Source: Shewanella sp. MTB7
Lineage (GTDB): Bacteria; Pseudomonadota; Gammaproteobacteria; Enterobacterales; Shewanellaceae
Direction of reading: 5' to 3'
NCBI RefSeq assembly: GCF_027571385.1
Contig: NZ_CP085636.1
Location: forward strand, 2,108,001 to 2,172,000
DNA: 64,000 bases
Shown here: positions 9,650 to 18,282 of the stretch, piece by piece
Layout: each line of letters begins with the position of its first letter
How positions within the stretch are numbered: the stretch's first letter is position 1
The notes under the pieces: model-generated
Seen by the model: the letters and a program-made list of their open reading frames with translations, nothing else
Database searches by the model: none
What the model was told of the DNA's origin: nothing
Translations under genes and position numbers: made by a program

Positions 9650-11653
9650 CTAAGCTTTAAACACACTGATCTGCTGTTTAATCTCAAGTGCTAACTCTGT
9701 GAGTCCTTGTGCTGCTTCGACATTGTCACCAGCTCTTTGCTCTCCTTCTCTGGCAAGTTCTGTGATCTGATGAAGGTTACGGGTGATCTCCTCAGCGACA
9801 GCGCTCTGTTGTTCGGTAGCACTGGCTATACTGCTCGATGCTATGGCAAGTTCACCGATGCTATTGGTGATCTGGTTCAGTTGGTTGCTTGCCTGCTCGC
9901 CTTGAATTGCCGAGGTTTGACCAAGCTGTTGGCTTTGATCCATCTGTTGGGCCGTTACCTTTACCTGAGACTGAAGTTGGTTGATGGTTTTACTAATTTC
10001 AGCGATTGAGGTTTGAGTCCGCTGCGCGAGTGTGCGCACCTCATCGGCAACCACGGCAAAGCCTCGACCTTGCTCTCCGGCGCGCGCGGCTTCGATTGCA
10101 GCATTGAGTGCCAATAAATTAGTTTGTTCAGCAATGCCATTGATAACCTCTGTGACTTTGCTGATAGCTTGACTCTCTTTAGTCACTTCTTCGACACTGG
10201 CATGACTGGTGTTTAATTGCTCACTAAGCTCTGTTAATCCTTTGACCACTAGGTTCAATTGATTGTGGCCTTCTCGAGAAGCTATATCGACTAGCTGACT
10301 TTTATGGGCGCCTTCACTGGCATGAGTTGCCACGTCCCTAATCGACATGGACATCTCTTCGATTGCGGTGGCTATCTGGTCGGTTTGAGCCATTAAAGAG
10401 AGCGCTTCTAAGCCATTTAGTTTTGCTGTCTCCTGTGCATTTGTCGCTTGGTTTTCTAAGGTGCTGACAGATTGTTGCAATGCCGTGATGAGTAACCTTA
10501 ATCCCTGTGCCATTGCAGAAGTACTTATGGTGATCCTATCGACCTCATTGTTACTGTTTGCATTAGGTGTATTGAAATCCTGAGAGAGATCGCCTTTACC
10601 CAATTTGTCGAGTTGCAGTTGCAATACTTTAAGAGGTCGTAGCGTTCTTACCAAGACGATAAAGAGTAGAATTGTGATAGATATTATGCCTAACACACTG
10701 ACAATGCTGTTAATTGTTAGCAGTTTCAAACTCTCTTCGTTTAGCTCAGCGGTTTTGGCTATGCCGATTAAGGCCCAATTCCAACCTGGTATATTAACCG
10801 TGTAAGCGTACATCTCTTCATTATTGTTGTTGATATAGCGCCATGCTCCCTTGTCGGTTAGCGCTTGAGAAATACTCAAGCCGTCCAGACTTTGTATATT
10901 CATCTTAGTATCAGTAGCATAATCTGGATGAGCAACAACAGCTTGATCGTTTTTACGTATGATAAGAAAATGGCCAGATTCTTCTATTGTCAGCTTATTC
11001 ATTGTTTGTTGTAGCTGACGGATGGATTCAGTGATGTCAAATCCTATATATAAAACCCCAATAACTTCACCTCCTACACTGGTGATAGGGCGGTAAACTG
11101 TCATGTAGTCTCTGTCAAATAATTTGGCATAGCCTTCATAAGCTTGCCCTCTTATAAGGGCTGAATACCCTGGATGTCCTTTACCTAAATAGGTTCCAAG
11201 TGCGCGTTTACCGTCGGCTTTCTTTAAGGAGGTTGAGATCCGCAAAAAGTCATCACCTTCACGTACAAATAGTGTGGCTGTGCCACCTGTGAGTTTGGAG
11301 AAACGATCTACCTTACTTGTTGTAGCGTTGATCTGCTCTTTTTCATGGGCGAGAGCTGGGGTGATCTTGCCTAATACCTTAACGGTTTTATTGGGTTTTC
11401 TAAACTGGCCAGGATACATAGCACGTAATACATCAGCACTGCGTCTGGCAAGTATCAACAAGCTTGTGTATTGGACTTCAATGAGCTCTGATGTGCCTTG
11501 CATCTGAGTTTGCATTGCTGAGATTGCCTTCTCTTCCAATACTTGAGATGAAGTAAGGTAAGTTATGAAGCCTATGACACTAAAAATGATGACGGTGAGT
11601 ATTAGCGCTAAAGTACCTATCTGTTTTGCAATCGGCCAGTTTTTATAATTCAT
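9650..11653 (-). CDS. Methyl-accepting chemotaxis protein with Cache sensor
   Basis: The 667-residue chemoreceptor has a transmembrane helix at about 12-33, a periplasmic Cache 3/Cache 2-type sensor at about 40-315 ([25 protein letters not shown] region and [19 protein letters not shown]), a second helix at about 318-340, a HAMP linker and a cytoplasmic signalling domain. The hairpin tip [21 protein letters not shown] followed by [17 protein letters not shown] is the invariant CheA/CheW-binding region. It should relay a small ligand, type unknown, to the flagellar motor. The gene is transcribed alone; the start ATG is 11653. No C-terminal CheR-tethering pentapeptide is seen (the protein ends QQISVFKA). 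Confidence 0.93.
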   Translation of the reverse strand: MNYKNWPIAKQIGTLALILTVIIFSVIGFITYLTSSQVLEEKAISAMQTQMQGTSELIEVQYTSLLILARRSADVLRAMYPGQFRKPNKTVKVLGKITPALAHEKEQINATTSKVDRFSKLTGGTATLFVREGDDFLRISTSLKKADGKRALGTYLGKGHPGYSALIRGQAYEGYAKLFDRDYMTVYRPITSVGGEVIGVLYIGFDITESIRQLQQTMNKLTIEESGHFLIIRKNDQAVVAHPDYATDTKMNIQSLDGLSISQALTDKGAWRYINNNNEEMYAYTVNIPGWNWALIGIAKTAELNEESLKLLTINSIVSVLGIISITILLFIVLVRTLRPLKVLQLQLDKLGKGDLSQDFNTPNANSNNEVDRITISTSAMAQGLRLLITALQQSVSTLENQATNAQETAKLNGLEALSLMAQTDQIATAIEEMSMSIRDVATHASEGAHKSQLVDIASREGHNQLNLVVKGLTELSEQLNTSHASVEEVTKESQAISKVTEVINGIAEQTNLLALNAAIEAARAGEQGRGFAVVADEVRTLAQRTQTSIAEISKTINQLQSQVKVTAQQMDQSQQLGQTSAIQGEQASNQLNQITNSIGELAIASSSIASATEQQSAVAEEITRNLHQITELAREGEQRAGDNVEAAQGLTELALEIKQQISVFKA

Positions 11654-11882
11654 GGGAGCTCACTCTTATTATGATAAGCGGTAATGTAAAACACATTAAC
11701 TTTCAATGAATTGATATAGATCTAAAAGCGGCATTTATTTAATTAAATTAACAAGGTTATTTATTTTCTGTGGACTGCCTTCACTTTCATCATCAGGCAA
11801 GAAAGAGGGGGAGGGATACAAACAGGAACACGGATTCTCTGTGCTCCGGTCAACGGTGACTCATTTGACTCTATTAAGCATT

Positions 11883-14800
11883 CTACTGCAGTTTGGTCGT
11901 TAGGTTGCAGCTGATATTTTTCGGTTTCATGAGCAATTGGTACATGGTTGGCACCCAGATAAGCGATAATAAGGTGGTTAACAGTGTTCCGCCTGCAATA
12001 GCAATCGCAAAGGGTGGCCAGAAGCCCCCTCCCGCTATGATTAACGGCAGGAAGCCCCCTATTGTTGTAATGGTTGTCGACCCAATATGGCGGCCACAGC
12101 TAGAAACCACTTCAACCACTCTTTGTATGTTTCCCTGTCTGGCATCATCTTGGTCTTCGAGTTCGGCCAGAATGACAATGGCAGCATTAATAGCCAAGCC
12201 CATTAAGCCAAGCAGGCCTATTATCACAGTGAAACCAAATGGATAACCAAATACAAAAACAGCGAGCAAACCAAGCCCAGCAGATTGGAGGGCACTAAAT
12301 AGAATGATGGCCGTTAATCTGAACGAGTTAAATGATAACACGACTGTGGCGAGCAACAGCGTGACAACGAGAACCACATTGGACAATAAATTCCCCACAG
12401 CTTCATTGCGTTTGGCGCTCTCACCACCGACTTCAATTCGGTAACCTGCTGGCAGCGAAATTTCATTTATTCGAACTTGGGCATCGTCAAGAACTTGTTG
12501 GGGGAGTACGCCACTGACGATATAGGCCTCTATGGTATTCACCCTTTGACCATCTCTTCGTGGGATTGCACCACGGCTAACTTCGATTTGATTATTGGTC
12601 AGTGCCGATAGCGGGATCCCACTACCAGAGGGGGAGACTAAACTTATCTCTGACAGCTTAGTTTGCTGCTCTCGGGTGCTGTCCTGTAGCCTGACGCGGA
12701 TAGGAAGTGACTCCGTTTGTTCGAGTATACTTCCTCCATTAATCCCCGTGGTGGCCATCTGGATCTGTTTGGCGATATCAGTCAGGTTTAATCCACTCAT
12801 TAAGCTGGCATCTTCGTTGATCTGAAACCAAATTTTAGGCGCGCCAGCGCTTAAGGTTGCTCTGGTATGGATCACATCGGGGGTATTGCTCAAAATACGT
12901 CGCACTTCATCTCCGATCAGCCTAAGTTGATCCAGATTCGGACCAAAAACCCTGAGCTCTACTGGTGCGTTAAAGGGAGGGCCTTGCTCGAGCATTCGAA
13001 CTAATATTTGTGCTGCGGGGAAATGGGCATCTAGTTCTTGTTGGAGTTGTGGAATTAAGGTGTTTGCGGTTGCAAAATCAGTGACCTTAACCATGGCTTG
13101 AGCATAGTTGCTAGCTCCTTGCTGGCGTTGTAAAAGGTTGTAGTAAAAAGAGGGAGTATTGCCACCGATCACCCAGTCAAGACGAATAATACTTGTAGAT
13201 AAACGTAAATGTGAATCCATACGTTCAATATAAGCGCGAGTACTGTCGACACTCGCGTGAGGTGGCATATAGACCTCTATTTGAAACATATCCCGATCTG
13301 ATGGTGGAAAGAACTGTTCAGTCATCTTGCCCGCAGCCATAAAGCCAAGCGCTGGAATGATCCCGATCAATAAGGCTGAGAGGATAGGGCGTTTTAATGC
13401 CGTGGTTAACGTAGCCTTAAACAACTTGCTCACCAAAGGAAGATTGATGCCACGTTGATACCAATTCCCTGTACCGTCAGAGCCAAAGCGACCTGCAAGA
13501 CCCGCAATCAAGGTGTGAGAGATGAGGTAAGAACCCACAAGGGCAAACATCACAGAGATGGCGATGCCACCGACAAACTCCCCTGCAGCGCCAGGCATTA
13601 ATACGATAGGAGCAAATGCCAACATGGTCGTGATGGTTGAGCCGGCTAAAGGTAGCCAAAGGTGATGTAAGGTTTTAGTGACGGCTTCGAGTCGAGACAG
13701 ACCCTGTTGACGCCTTTGGGCGATTGCATCGACAATAACAATTGCATTATCGACCATGATCCCAAGTGCAACAACGAGTCCTGTGATTGACATCTGGTGG
13801 ATCGGTAACCCTATGTATTTCATACAGGCTAAGGTGAATAATGCGGTTAATGGTAGTGACAGTGAGACTATCAATGCATTACGTAGTCCCAGCGTCAGCA
13901 TGAGCACCACTAAAATGATGATAAAACCGAGTAGCAGGCTACCAATCAATCCACCTAAGCGATCGCTGGTATAGCCCTCTTGATCGAATAACCATTGGAT
14001 CTCTATATTGGCAGGGATGCTGGTTTGCAGCTCTTCAACTGACACTTTAACTCTCTCTAACCAGAGATCGACGCGGGTATTGTTAAGCATACGAGCCGCA
14101 ACCATGACACCTTGTTCTTGCTCTATTAGCGCAATTGAGTTGGCTGGTGTTTTAGCTTGTCTTTTAATGGTCGCAATATCGCCTAAACGAATAATCTGCC
14201 CGAGTTCATCGACTTTTAACGGAACTTGACGCACTCGTGTGACGGAGTCCAGTTCACCGGAGACTTCGATTAATGCTCGAAAATTATTATTGTTAATTTC
14301 ACCAGCGGACACTTTAGTGTCGGCATTTTCTAAAATCTGTGCGATAGCCGCTGGAGTCAGTTTGAGTTGGTTGGCCTTGTTACCATCAAGTTGTACTAAG
14401 ATCTCCTCGGTTGGTGCGCCATAGAGTCTTACAAAATCAGTACCGCTAACAAGCCTCAACCGACTCTGTAGTTCTTTGGCGTAACGGTTAAGCATATCGG
14501 TACGAACTTCGCCGCCTCCTTTCCACACTAGCCCTAAGATTGCGGTACTGGCATAGCCTATCTGATCGTCTAACGTGGGGCTTTGTGCTGCACTTGGCAA
14601 TAAGGGCCTAGCATCAGCAATCAGATCTCTGGCTCTTGACCACACAGGATCGGTATCGAGGACATCATCTTTTAGTTCCAGCTGGATAACTGAAACACCG
14701 GGTCTGGAGGTTGATTGGACTAATTTGATCTCTTCAAGTCTACGAAGTTGATTTTCAAGGACTTCGGTGACCAAAGCTTCAACTCGCTCAGCAGATGCAC

Positions 14801-14951
14801 CAGGATATTGAGTGACCACTGACGAGAAACGATTGGTAATATCGGGGTCTTCCATGCGCGGTAAAGTGGATATTGCACCAAAGCCTGCCACAATAAGCAG
14901 GGCGATAAATAGGCTTGCTAGCCTACCATTTTCTACAAAAGCCTTAATCAT
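11883..14951 (-). CDS. RND-family efflux pump, inner-membrane transporter
   Basis: The 1022-residue protein has the AcrB-like duplicated layout: a first membrane helix (MIKAFVENGRLASLFIALLIV), a large periplasmic loop, helices 2-6, a second loop and the C-terminal helices. The helix-4 motif reads VALGIMVDNAIVIVDAIA, so the proton-relay Asp pair of AcrB is D-N here, as in many members outside the AcrB/MexB core. It probably exports hydrophobic compounds or antibiotics with proton antiport through an outer-membrane channel encoded elsewhere. It sits 79 bases downstream of its adaptor gene; the gap is filled by a short ORF that copies its own start. The likely regulator is the divergent TetR. 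Confidence 0.92.
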   Translation of the reverse strand: MIKAFVENGRLASLFIALLIVAGFGAISTLPRMEDPDITNRFSSVVTQYPGASAERVEALVTEVLENQLRRLEEIKLVQSTSRPGVSVIQLELKDDVLDTDPVWSRARDLIADARPLLPSAAQSPTLDDQIGYASTAILGLVWKGGGEVRTDMLNRYAKELQSRLRLVSGTDFVRLYGAPTEEILVQLDGNKANQLKLTPAAIAQILENADTKVSAGEINNNNFRALIEVSGELDSVTRVRQVPLKVDELGQIIRLGDIATIKRQAKTPANSIALIEQEQGVMVAARMLNNTRVDLWLERVKVSVEELQTSIPANIEIQWLFDQEGYTSDRLGGLIGSLLLGFIIILVVLMLTLGLRNALIVSLSLPLTALFTLACMKYIGLPIHQMSITGLVVALGIMVDNAIVIVDAIAQRRQQGLSRLEAVTKTLHHLWLPLAGSTITTMLAFAPIVLMPGAAGEFVGGIAISVMFALVGSYLISHTLIAGLAGRFGSDGTGNWYQRGINLPLVSKLFKATLTTALKRPILSALLIGIIPALGFMAAGKMTEQFFPPSDRDMFQIEVYMPPHASVDSTRAYIERMDSHLRLSTSIIRLDWVIGGNTPSFYYNLLQRQQGASNYAQAMVKVTDFATANTLIPQLQQELDAHFPAAQILVRMLEQGPPFNAPVELRVFGPNLDQLRLIGDEVRRILSNTPDVIHTRATLSAGAPKIWFQINEDASLMSGLNLTDIAKQIQMATTGINGGSILEQTESLPIRVRLQDSTREQQTKLSEISLVSPSGSGIPLSALTNNQIEVSRGAIPRRDGQRVNTIEAYIVSGVLPQQVLDDAQVRINEISLPAGYRIEVGGESAKRNEAVGNLLSNVVLVVTLLLATVVLSFNSFRLTAIILFSALQSAGLGLLAVFVFGYPFGFTVIIGLLGLMGLAINAAIVILAELEDQDDARQGNIQRVVEVVSSCGRHIGSTTITTIGGFLPLIIAGGGFWPPFAIAIAGGTLLTTLLSLIWVPTMYQLLMKPKNISCNLTTKLQ

Positions 14952-15027
14952 TATCAGTATCCTCTAGAGTATGAGCCAATATCACACTAGCTAGCCTGTC
15001 CTTTAACTCAACAAAAGCCTTAATCAT
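14944..15027 (-). pseudogene. 27-codon ORF, partial duplicate of the RND gene start
   Basis: Three bases after the adaptor stop codon an ATG opens a frame MIKAFVELKDRLASVILAHT... of 27 codons. Its first 14 residues repeat those of the real transporter (MIKAFVENGRLAS), and its stop TAA overlaps the first codons of the transporter. The DNA around both starts is nearly the same (AAAAGCCTTAATCAT on the forward strand at both). It looks like a small tandem duplication that left a decoy start; it could couple translation of the pump to that of the adaptor. I would not call it a functional protein. Confidence 0.55.
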
Positions 15028-15030
15028 TAC

Positions 15031-16164
15031 TTACCTCGCCGCTACGCTGGTGTTGTGTTTTACTTGCTGACCGACAACGAGTTTATGTAGCCCTTGACTG
15101 ATATAGCTCTCATTAACTTGTAAGGCCCCTTGAATATAGGCCATATCATCTTTGGTATAGAGGATCTCGATATCCCTGCGTTCAACACTGAAGGTGTCTT
15201 CTGCTGCAGATATATCTGAACGGTCATTTGGGGTAATGACATAGAGGTTCCATAAACCTCTGATCCCATCGGTTAATGCTGAGATCGGTACCCAGTAGCC
15301 AACTTGCTGGATCTGTATTTCATAGACTAGATAGGCTAGCTCACCATTAATGACCTGAGCGTCAATAGGCAAGGATAGTCTTAGTGGAACGGTGCGAGTC
15401 ACAGGGTTCACTTCTGCACCTATTCCTGCAATTTGTGCTGTGTAATTGCGATTGCCTACGTTTAATTGCACATGTTGCTTGGTCTTGAGTTGTTGTGCAA
15501 TCTTGATGGGAACACCGACGAAGGCCTGGGGGTTTTTGTCTTGAACTAGAGTAAATATGGGGGTTCCCAGTGCCACGACTTCACCTAGATTGCTGTTTCT
15601 CTTGCTGATCACACCGCTAAAAGGAGCTAGAAGAGAGGATTTCTCAATTCTTAATACGTTGGCGTGTTTTGATGCGATAAGTTTATTTTTAGCGGCAAGC
15701 AGACTGTTTAATTGGCCTTTAAGCTCATCAAGTTGCTGCTCGGAAGTGTAACCTTGCTTTTGTAATTCCAAACTGCGATCTAACGTACTTTTAGCTAAAT
15801 TTAGATCGGCATTGTTTTGCGCTAAACTGGCGTCGATCTCTTGCCTTTCAGCTTCCAATAAACGGGTATCTAACTGTGCCAGTAGTTGGCCTGTTTCAAC
15901 TTGATCACCACTGTCGACGGTTATTTTTTTTAGTTTTCCAGCCAGTTCAAAACCAATTCCAGTGGTGTTTCCTGCTCTTATTGTGCCGGTAAACTCTTGT
16001 GCGTGTTGATAGGAGGCGGAGGAAGTTAAGGTTTCTGTGGTGACAGTTTGAAACTTAATTTGGTTGCTGTGGTTAGCCACTTCCCCCTGGCAAGCAGTTA
16101 GAAGGCCGATAAACAACGTACTTACTAATATTTTGTTATGGAATATATCGGTTATAATGCTCAT
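15031..16164 (-). CDS. RND efflux periplasmic adaptor (membrane fusion protein)
   Basis: The 377-residue protein has a lipoprotein-type N terminus (STLFIGLLTACQGE). A biotinyl-lipoyl-like half domain follows (GFELAGKLKKITVDSGDQVETGQLLAQLDTRLLEA), then a coiled-coil hairpin at about residues 105-165 rich in Q, L and K. The second lipoyl half (LLAPFSGVISKRNSNLGEVV) and a beta-barrel domain come after it. This is the HlyD/AcrA adaptor that links the inner-membrane pump to an outer-membrane channel. It is first in a two-gene operon, and its start lies just beyond two palindromic operators shared with the divergent TetR gene. Confidence 0.92.
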   Translation of the reverse strand: MSIITDIFHNKILVSTLFIGLLTACQGEVANHSNQIKFQTVTTETLTSSASYQHAQEFTGTIRAGNTTGIGFELAGKLKKITVDSGDQVETGQLLAQLDTRLLEAERQEIDASLAQNNADLNLAKSTLDRSLELQKQGYTSEQQLDELKGQLNSLLAAKNKLIASKHANVLRIEKSSLLAPFSGVISKRNSNLGEVVALGTPIFTLVQDKNPQAFVGVPIKIAQQLKTKQHVQLNVGNRNYTAQIAGIGAEVNPVTRTVPLRLSLPIDAQVINGELAYLVYEIQIQQVGYWVPISALTDGIRGLWNLYVITPNDRSDISAAEDTFSVERRDIEILYTKDDMAYIQGALQVNESYISQGLHKLVVGQQVKHNTSVAAR

Positions 16165-16210
16165 CCTAGTACACTGCCTTGGTTAGATTTAAGTAACGAA
16201 TTTGTTAAAT

Positions 16211-16226
16211 TAGACTGTCTAGTCTA
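16211..16226. promoter_or_regulatory. TetR-type operator, copy 1
   Basis: TAGACTGTCTAGTCTA is an inverted repeat (TAGACTG/AGTCTA arms) between the adaptor and tetR-family genes. Centre-to-centre distance to copy 2 is about 28 bp. The same half-site TAGACTG is used in both. Confidence 0.75.
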
Positions 16227-16237
16227 TTTTGAAAGAA

Positions 16238-16255
16238 CTAGACTGTCCAGTCTAG
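16238..16255. promoter_or_regulatory. TetR-type operator, copy 2
   Basis: CTAGACTGTCCAGTCTAG is a perfect 8-bp-arm palindrome around TC. It shares the TAGACTG half-site with copy 1, lies 57 bases before the regulator ATG, and is well placed for joint repression and autorepression. Confidence 0.8.
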
Positions 16256-16311
16256 TTTGTGATTAAATGTGTTCAAACTATAAAAACCTTGTTAAATAAG
16301 AGGTATGGGTA

Positions 16312-16941
16312 ATGACTTCAGTTCCAACTGTTAATTTAAGCCGCAGTGAGCAAAAACGAGTACAAATTCTTGAAGCTGCAATCGATCTTTTCTGTGGACA
16401 AGGCTTCCCCAATACCAGTATGGATGAAGTAGCCAAGAAGGCTGGAGTCTCGAAGCAGACGGTGTATTCACACTTTGGCTGTAAAGACGATCTGTTCGTG
16501 GCATCAATCGAGTCAAAATGTGTGGTGCACAAATTGACAGAAGATCTTTTTTCCGATCCTCATCAGCCAGAAAAAGCGTTAGCCAGTTTTGGTGAATACT
16601 TTAGCGAGATGATTGTCAGTCCTGAAGCACTCAAAGTATTCACTGCGTGTGTGGCACAAGCTGAAACTCATCCGGATATATCGGCACTCTTTTTTAATGC
16701 CGGTCCTGAACATCTACTCGAGCTAATGGCAAGTTACTTGAAACTCGTTGAGCAAGGTGGAATATATCAGTTTGATAACCCTAGGAGTTGCGCAGTGCGT
16801 CTGTGTTTGATGATGTTTGGTGAAATGCGCATGAAGTTGGAGCTTGGGTTAGAGGTTGAAGATCTTATTGAGGGCCGTGGGGAATATATACAAGAGTGCG
16901 TCGATATGTTTTTAAGGGCGTATAAAATCACGAATTTTTAG
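16312..16941 (+). CDS. TetR/AcrR-family repressor of the adjacent efflux operon
   Basis: The 209-residue protein has the family DNA-binding domain at about residues 12-60. Its helix-turn-helix reads TSMDEVAKKAGVSKQTVYSHFGCKDDLF, followed by an all-helical ligand domain resembling the TetR_C AefR-like type (LFFNAGPEHLLELMASYLKLVE). It is divergent from the adaptor-pump operon across a 147-base region with two matching palindromes, so it most likely represses that operon and itself until a pump substrate binds. An AGAGG ribosome site precedes the ATG. Confidence 0.9.
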   Translation: MTSVPTVNLSRSEQKRVQILEAAIDLFCGQGFPNTSMDEVAKKAGVSKQTVYSHFGCKDDLFVASIESKCVVHKLTEDLFSDPHQPEKALASFGEYFSEMIVSPEALKVFTACVAQAETHPDISALFFNAGPEHLLELMASYLKLVEQGGIYQFDNPRSCAVRLCLMMFGEMRMKLELGLEVEDLIEGRGEYIQECVDMFLRAYKITNF

Positions 16942-17003
16942 TCGTGGTTATGGATAATTATTTGAGCAACAAAACGTATGTTTCGCTGCTCTTTCTATGT
17001 TAA

Positions 17004-17576
17004 TTATAGACCCAACATGGCTTCTTTTAAGCTCGTTTGAGCGGGCTCATCGCCTAGCCAGATGTTCAACAAGGCTTGTCTGAATATTTCACCTTTGATG
17101 GTCGCTTGGATAACGCCATTCTTATAGGCGGTCACGCCTGACGACTTGCTGGTGGCGAAGGTAAATTGGTCACCTTCTTTAATCTCTTCACTAAAGAGTG
17201 CCATGAAGGTGTCTATCTTTTGTTGGATAGCAGCTGTTTGTCCTTTGGTTGCATCTTCAAAGCCCTCATTAATGGCATCACGCATCTTGTCAGCGGTGAT
17301 CATGCCTGACGTGATATTGAGGCGAACGGCAGAATTATCTGCGTTGAGAATACTAGTCACATCGGAATCGGCTGATGTTAGATATAAACTGCCAACATAC
17401 AGATCGATAAAAAATTTGCTGCGTACACCAGCGCCATTAAGCTGTAACTCTGTTTGAGCTAGCATTATCTGCTTCGGGATTTCAACCCCAGAAACTTCCA
17501 TTGCTTGAACTTGGGTACCGAAGAGTAGGGTACTGGTCAGTGCGAACCTTGTTATCGTTCGAGTGAGGGACATCAT
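17004..17576 (-). CDS. Chalcone isomerase-like secreted protein
   Basis: The 190-residue protein has a Sec signal peptide (about residues 1-25, ending TQVQA). The mature part starts MEVSGVEIPKQIMLAQTELQLNGAGVR and contains SKFFIDLYVGSLYL and IKGEIFRQALLNIWLGDEP. This is the chalcone isomerase-like fold (Chalcone_3 family) found widely in gammaproteobacteria as a periplasmic protein of unknown function. The bacterial members are not expected to be flavonoid enzymes. It is convergent with the tetR-family gene and may be transcribed with nothing else. Confidence 0.8.
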   Translation of the reverse strand: MMSLTRTITRFALTSTLLFGTQVQAMEVSGVEIPKQIMLAQTELQLNGAGVRSKFFIDLYVGSLYLTSADSDVTSILNADNSAVRLNITSGMITADKMRDAINEGFEDATKGQTAAIQQKIDTFMALFSEEIKEGDQFTFATSKSSGVTAYKNGVIQATIKGEIFRQALLNIWLGDEPAQTSLKEAMLGL

Positions 17577-17630
17577 TTAACCTCTTATGGTTTTAATTGG
17601 GGAGTTCATCATAGTGCATGAGCGACGAGC

Positions 17631-18110
17631 TTAGCCTCGGTTGCCTAATTGATACTGGCCATTTTGATGTATAAATGCGGCTTGCTTCTGTTTAGGTGAA
17701 ATCAACAAAGGGCCATCATCGAAAAATAGGAAGTTCTTCCAGTTACGAACGAACACATCCCATCGAGTTTCGATAACCTGATATTTCTCATAACAAAAAT
17801 AAACAGTGGCTTCATCTTTCCAGTCAAAAAAATCGGCGAACATTTCAGGCAATGCAGGATCTTCACTATCCCAAGCACTCTGCCAATGATCGGTTTCTTT
17901 CCAAGCATCTCCTTTTGCAGCCCAATCGCCTTTAGCGAACCGTTCAGAGTGACTACTTTTATTGCTTATCCATTTGTTCCAAACTTCCATGGAGCTTTTC
18001 TGATCCAGTGGCTTGATAAACGCTTTATCTTCATCAGTAACAGGCAGATCTTTATGGTTAAAAATCCATTTACGTTTGTACTGCTCAAGTGGGATATAAG
18101 TATGTGACAA
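17631..18110 (-). CDS. Conserved cytoplasmic protein, DUF2947-like
   Basis: The protein is acidic, soluble and rich in Trp and Phe. It reads YIPLEQYKRKWIFNHKDLPV near the start and DHWQSAWDSEDPALPEMF in the middle. I associate it with DUF2947, a family of roughly 155-160 residues in Shewanella and Vibrio, from memory only. The open frame extends to 18128, but the TTG at 18110 has a GGAGA ribosome site 7 bases upstream and gives 159 residues starting MSHTYIPLEQ, which fits the family better. No function is known. It stands alone between the chalcone isomerase-like gene and the terminator of the glycosylation operon. Confidence 0.6.
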   Translation of the reverse strand: MSHTYIPLEQYKRKWIFNHKDLPVTDEDKAFIKPLDQKSSMEVWNKWISNKSSHSERFAKGDWAAKGDAWKETDHWQSAWDSEDPALPEMFADFFDWKDEATVYFCYEKYQVIETRWDVFVRNWKNFLFFDDGPLLISPKQKQAAFIHQNGQYQLGNRG

Positions 18111-18206
18111 GCGGGGTCTCCGGGACAATTGAAGTGTTTAAAAGTACAAGCTGACAAGGCTTGCAGTATAGTGGTCTGCATTATACTGGCTTGTTGTTCT
18201 TTTGGA

Positions 18207-18237
18207 AATAAAAGCCAGAGCAGTACTGGCTTTTATT
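18207..18237 (-). terminator. Terminator of the glycosylation operon
   Basis: A perfect 12-bp stem AATAAAAGCCAG / CTGGCTTTTATT with a 7-base loop lies 45 bases past the maf stop. The T-rich arm serves as the tail on either strand. Confidence 0.75.
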
Positions 18238-18282
18238 GGGTGAACCATTAGCAATGATGCTTAATGTTAATTTGACGCAATT

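Noticed and set aside
11893..14424. Several long forward-strand open frames across the RND pump gene
   Set aside because: They are antisense shadows of a well-conserved coding frame, with no family resemblance and no ribosome sites.
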